Assembly: GCA_910585905.1 (NCBI GenBank)
Contig: CAJUID010000007.1
Span: 1-64,000, forward strand
Direction: 5' to 3'
Source: an uncultured Lachnospiraceae bacterium
Lineage (GTDB): Bacteria; Bacillota; Clostridia; Lachnospirales; Lachnospiraceae
Length of the DNA: 64,000 nt
Of the stretch, positions 60,474 to 64,000 are shown piece by piece. The position numbers were made by a program, and so were the translations under genes. Numbering within the stretch: the stretch's first letter is position 1; each line of letters begins with the position of its first letter. The notes below the pieces were generated by a model. That model was given only the letters and a program-made list of their open reading frames with translations, did not search any database and was not told where the DNA came from.

Positions 60474-62924
60474 ATGAATAAGAAACCTATTGTGATACCG
60501 TGGATTAGTTTGGGATTTCTTTTGTTGGGAATGCTATATAGCTTTTGCTATGCTTTTCGTTGTAGTATTTCTACGCAAAGACATATCCTTCTATGTGTTT
60601 TGATTGCGGGCGTTGCTTCATTTTTTGGTATTAAGCTTAGAAAGAAATATATGCTGTTGGCTTATCTAATTGTGCTGCTTGGAACTATTTTGATCGCTGT
60701 TTTCAGAATGGAGCAGCTTAGGGAAGATTTCTTGTCATTTGTTTACTATATTAATGCGAAGTCTATGGACTATAACCAGACATCGTGGATTGGTTTTGAG
60801 GGTGTGCGGGGCAAAATGGACAACAATATGCTGCTTTCAATCCTTGGCTTGTGGATCGCTCTGTATATAGCTTATTTCGCGTTCCGCCATAGTAGATGTC
60901 TCTTTGGTTTTCTGCCAGTTTATGCAGTTCCGGCATTGGGGTTGTGTGTAGGGATTGCCCCGGACAAAAAAGCGTTGTTATTCTGGATTATTGGCGTACT
61001 ATTTTCGTTATCATGGATTTCATGTCAGAAAAGGGGCGGCAGGAATTCTTTTGTGCAGAGGGAGCGTGCGGACAGAAGAAAAGTGTTTTCTTATATTGTG
61101 TTATTTTTGCTGCTAGGGGCAGGTTTTTTGGGAGCACAAATTTTGGAGGTTAATACAAGTTCAAAGATTTTAAGCCATTCAAAAGAGTATCTTAAGAGAC
61201 AACATAAGATGGAGCGTGAGTTTGCAAATACGATGGAAAACATAGGGCAGAGATTGGCGGCCCGGTTTGGGATTGACAGTGATGGGCGGCTTAGCAACAC
61301 CGCACCGGTGTATATGAAAGATACTGTGATAAAGCTTACATTATTAGAAAAGCCAACCAATAGTTTTTATTTGAAAGGTTTTGTGGGGGGAGACTACCAT
61401 AATGGAAGATGGTATCCCTGTGAGACAGAACGGCTGCGGGAAATCGTTGCCGATCAGAGGGGAGAAAAGGATATCTGGCAGGCTGGTTATGTTTTGGTTG
61501 AGTGTTTTGGCAGGGGATTGGGACGGTTAGCGGAAAAAAAGTATGAAACTCCAATCCGGCTGAAAATGGAGTATGTTGGGAAAGGAAAAAGAAGTAAATA
61601 TGCCTATATTCCTTATTTTTCAGATTTGAATTCTATTGCAGATGAGAATGGAAATTATTGTGTTTCTGTAAATGGAGAGAATGGGTTGGAACGCAAAAGT
61701 AATTCTTATTATGTAAATTGTTATAATGTGGGGAGAGAGATTCCAGAGATGACGGGGATGATGCAGGGTGGAAATTATCTCCTCATGTCAGGTAAGCAGC
61801 TAAATGGATACCATAATTATATCAAGGAACTTTATGGCAGCCTTCCAGCAGAAGAACTGAGCCAGTTGAAAAGCCTGGCAAGGACATATTATATTGATGG
61901 AGAAAATGAAGTGGCCATGGCACAAAGGATCCGACAGCTTTTGAGGCAGAGTGCTCAATACAGCCAAGAGTTGGAACCCGTTCCAGAGGGGATGGATTAT
62001 GTGGAATTTTTTTTGTTTTCACAGAGAAAAGGGTACTGTGAACATTTTGCAACGGCAGGGACATTGCTGGCAAGGGCAAAAGGGATTCCGGCAAGATTTG
62101 TGTCTGGTTATAAGGTTCCAGCGAAGCGGTTTATAAAAAATGAAGATGGGACATATACTGCTAATGTATTAGATTCGGATGCACATGCATGGACTGAAAT
62201 TTTTATTGGCAATGCTTCTGGGTGGTATCCTATAGAGATGACGCCGGAGGCGGGTGCTATAAGAAGGCAAAATGTCACTGCAAATGTAATACAACCAGAT
62301 CATGAGAAGAAGGTAACTAAGCCGCCGGAGGCAACCAAGCCGCATCAGACCAAAAAGCCAAAGGCTTCTCCTAGTGCTTCCTCAAAAACAAAACATGTCA
62401 AAAAACAGAAAAATACAGGTTCTATTGATAAAGGGCTAAAAAAGGAGGGCTATTCTGCTGATATTAACACTTTACTGCGGTTTGGGATGGGAATTATAAT
62501 TGTCACCGTTTTGTTTATAATAATGCTCAGAAGGATTTTGTATCCAAGAATGCAGAGGAAGAGATATGATAAATTACTTGGCAGTGTTTCGGGGGATTAT
62601 AATGCTTTTATACAGGTTTCTATTATGAAATTTTTATTTTTCCTAAAGCACTGTGGGATACGGTTGTCAGGTAGCAGTGATGAGGACCGATGGATTAAGG
62701 AGACGGCATCTATCTGTGGGAATGAATTTGAACAGGAAACATGGGAGAGAATAAAAGTTATTGTCCAGGAGGCGCAATATGCCGGGGAGAATGTAACGCA
62801 GGAAGATTTTCGGCTGTTTTGTGACACGATAGAAAAGGCTGGGAAGATTCTCTATGCAAAGCAGAGAAGGGGACGGAGACGACATTTATGGTTGGTATTT
62901 AAGGAAAAATATGGTATGATATAA
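60474..62924 (+). CDS. Membrane protein with transglutaminase-like domain
   Basis: 816 residues. At least six TM helices in the first 225 residues, an extracytoplasmic region, and a transglutaminase core with C522 in RKGYCEHFATAGTLLARAKGIPARFVSGY and H571 in DSDAHAWTEIF. The third catalytic position is E in GWYPIEMTPEAG, where many homologues have D. A Thr/Lys/Pro-rich linker leads to a C-terminal TM helix (about 672-690) and a cytoplasmic tail. Third gene of the MoxR-DUF58-TgpA-like module; substrate unknown. Confidence 0.9.
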   Translation: MNKKPIVIPWISLGFLLLGMLYSFCYAFRCSISTQRHILLCVLIAGVASFFGIKLRKKYMLLAYLIVLLGTILIAVFRMEQLREDFLSFVYYINAKSMDYNQTSWIGFEGVRGKMDNNMLLSILGLWIALYIAYFAFRHSRCLFGFLPVYAVPALGLCVGIAPDKKALLFWIIGVLFSLSWISCQKRGGRNSFVQRERADRRKVFSYIVLFLLLGAGFLGAQILEVNTSSKILSHSKEYLKRQHKMEREFANTMENIGQRLAARFGIDSDGRLSNTAPVYMKDTVIKLTLLEKPTNSFYLKGFVGGDYHNGRWYPCETERLREIVADQRGEKDIWQAGYVLVECFGRGLGRLAEKKYETPIRLKMEYVGKGKRSKYAYIPYFSDLNSIADENGNYCVSVNGENGLERKSNSYYVNCYNVGREIPEMTGMMQGGNYLLMSGKQLNGYHNYIKELYGSLPAEELSQLKSLARTYYIDGENEVAMAQRIRQLLRQSAQYSQELEPVPEGMDYVEFFLFSQRKGYCEHFATAGTLLARAKGIPARFVSGYKVPAKRFIKNEDGTYTANVLDSDAHAWTEIFIGNASGWYPIEMTPEAGAIRRQNVTANVIQPDHEKKVTKPPEATKPHQTKKPKASPSASSKTKHVKKQKNTGSIDKGLKKEGYSADINTLLRFGMGIIIVTVLFIIMLRRILYPRMQRKRYDKLLGSVSGDYNAFIQVSIMKFLFFLKHCGIRLSGSSDEDRWIKETASICGNEFEQETWERIKVIVQEAQYAGENVTQEDFRLFCDTIEKAGKILYAKQRRGRRRHLWLVFKEKYGMI
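62892..62920 (+). promoter_or_regulatory. Promoter of glycogen phosphorylase gene
   Basis: TTGGTA (62892-62897) and TATGAT (62915-62920), 17-base spacer, inside the 3' end of the preceding gene. Confidence 0.6.
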
Positions 62925-62955
62925 GTAACTAAAAATCGCAGAATGGAGGATGGAT

Positions 62956-64000
62956 ATGTACGAGAAGGAAATCGCGGATATTGCGGCAAAAGGGAGTAAT
63001 CAGGAGATTTATTACGGTTTACTGCAGTTGACGAAAGATGCCATGCAGCAGAAGGGGAAAATCCAGGGAAAGAAAAAGGTGTATTACATTTCTGCTGAGT
63101 TTCTGATTGGTAAACTGTTATCTAATAATCTGATTAACCTTGGGATTTATGATCAGGTAGCAGAGGCGTTAAAGAGCCGTGGAAAGAGTATGGCTGAGAT
63201 TGAAGAGATTGAGAACGAGCCTTCTTTGGGAAATGGAGGGCTTGGCCGTTTAGCTGCCTGCTTTTTAGACTCAATTGCTACACTGGGGCTTCCAGGAGAT
63301 GGAATCGGCTTAAATTATCATCTTGGGCTCTTTAAGCAGGAGTTTGACAATAAGCTGCAGAAGGAAGTGCCAAATCCATGGATTACAGACCAGAGCTGGC
63401 TGCGTCGCACCGATGTGAGCTATCCGGTTATGCTGGCTGGAAAGAAAGTGAATTCTGTAATGTATGAGATTGATGTAACAGGTTATGACAATCAGTGTAA
63501 TACCTTAAAACTTTTTGACCTGGATACGGTAGATGATACCATTGTACATGAGGGAGGCATTTATTTTGATAAGGAGAATATTGCAAAAAACCTGACGCTG
63601 TTTTTATATCCAGATGACAGTGATTACCAGGGACAGCTTCTCCGCATTTACCAACAGTATTTTATGGTGAGCAATGCTGCCCAGTTAATTCTTGATGAGG
63701 CAACGGCAAAGGGAAGTAATCTGTATGATTTGCCAGATTATGCGGTGATTCAGATTAATGATACTCACCCAACTATGGTGATTCCGGAAATGATACGTTT
63801 GCTCAATGCCCGCGGCATTTCGATGGATGATGCAATTTCAATTGTTTCCAGAATGTGTGCCTACACAAACCATACAATTCTTGCAGAAGCATTGGAAAAA
63901 TGGCCGCTCTGGTTCTTGGACAGGGTTGTTCCTCAGTTGATTCCAATTATTAAAATGCTGGATGTCAAGGTAAAAGAAAAATATCAGGATGAGAGGGTTT
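62956..64000 (+). CDS. glgP: Glycogen/starch phosphorylase, 5' part only
   Basis: 348 codons are seen; the gene runs off the window end with the frame still open. Releases glucose-1-phosphate from alpha-1,4-glucans using PLP. Family motifs: KKVYYISAEFLIGKLLSNNL, EPSLGNGGLGRLAACFLDSIATLGLPGDGIGLNYHLGLF, LYPDDSDYQGQLLRIYQQYFMVSNAAQ and VIQINDTHPTMVIPEMIRLL. The site is GGAGG 6 bases before ATG. The expected PLP lysine lies beyond the window. Confidence 0.95.
   Translation, partial: MYEKEIADIAAKGSNQEIYYGLLQLTKDAMQQKGKIQGKKKVYYISAEFLIGKLLSNNLINLGIYDQVAEALKSRGKSMAEIEEIENEPSLGNGGLGRLAACFLDSIATLGLPGDGIGLNYHLGLFKQEFDNKLQKEVPNPWITDQSWLRRTDVSYPVMLAGKKVNSVMYEIDVTGYDNQCNTLKLFDLDTVDDTIVHEGGIYFDKENIAKNLTLFLYPDDSDYQGQLLRIYQQYFMVSNAAQLILDEATAKGSNLYDLPDYAVIQINDTHPTMVIPEMIRLLNARGISMDDAISIVSRMCAYTNHTILAEALEKWPLWFLDRVVPQLIPIIKMLDVKVKEKYQDERV

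Noticed and set aside
1..64000. CRISPR arrays, tRNA or rRNA genes, prophage
   Set aside because: No regularly spaced repeats, no cloverleaf or conserved rRNA sequence, and no phage structural genes were seen in either strand.

Overview
The window looks like a chromosomal segment of an anaerobic, spore-forming Firmicute of class Clostridia, most likely family Lachnospiraceae. Base composition is moderately AT-rich and AGGAGG-type ribosome binding sites are common. The gene set fits: SpoVAD/SpoVAE, an alpha/beta SASP, CotF-like coat proteins, the SCIFF ranthipeptide with its radical SAM maturase, HydG with a TM1266-type regulator, oxygen-independent NrdD, RNase Y, a LexA-boxed recA and a leucine T-box. 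No genus can be fixed from sequence reading alone. There is no prophage, CRISPR array, rRNA or tRNA.

Layout. 0.3-3.0 kb: cysteine desulfurase, IscU-type scaffold and MnmA (sulfur relay to tRNA thiolation) behind a leader with competing inverted repeats. 3.2-8.9 kb: a secreted Ig-like protein, an OmpR-type two-component pair and a hybrid histidine kinase. 9.0-12.8 kb: two cysteine-cluster proteins around endonuclease IV, then an LD-carboxypeptidase-like protein. 13-17 kb: a very large RND exporter with an inserted coiled coil. 17.3-20.1 kb: spoVAD-spoVAE (no spoVAC), a DUF6465 protein and a SASP. 20.4-22.2 kb: SCIFF precursor and maturase, separated by a repeat. 22.2-28.5 kb: CDF exporter, DUF1653 protein, an unknown membrane protein, recA-recX and rny. 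28.6-37.6 kb: housekeeping genes (ASKHA/DUF4445, proC, M23 peptidase, small alarmone synthetase, RsmF-like methylase, RluA-family synthase, recU). 37.7-43.5 kb: nrdD, a GT-C-like membrane protein and T-box-controlled leuA.

43.6-48.7 kb holds an RsiV/ECF sigma pair, a gene-free stretch with its own promoter and terminator (candidate non-coding RNA), two small coat proteins, and a leader with tandem hairpins before TM1266-hydG. 48.8-54.0 kb has a PocR-domain short chemoreceptor, a transmembrane chemoreceptor and nadB-nadC. 54.1-58.0 kb has a GH5 glucanase, a DUF4846 protein, a MITE-like element and a fucose/arabinose isomerase-family gene. 58.2-62.9 kb is a MoxR-DUF58-transglutaminase operon, and the window ends inside glycogen phosphorylase.

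Nearly all protein genes belong to recognised families. The most interesting material is intergenic: (1) a dispersed two-hairpin repeat in three full and two partial or degenerate copies, one splitting the SCIFF locus, one upstream of the reduced spoVA operon and one supplying a stop codon; (2) a 202-bp MITE-like element with 17-bp terminal inverted repeats and a perfect 7-bp direct flank; (3) a candidate RNA of about 360 nt near 45.6-45.9 kb; (4) several promoter-associated dyads not matched to a known regulator. All were found by eye without database searches.
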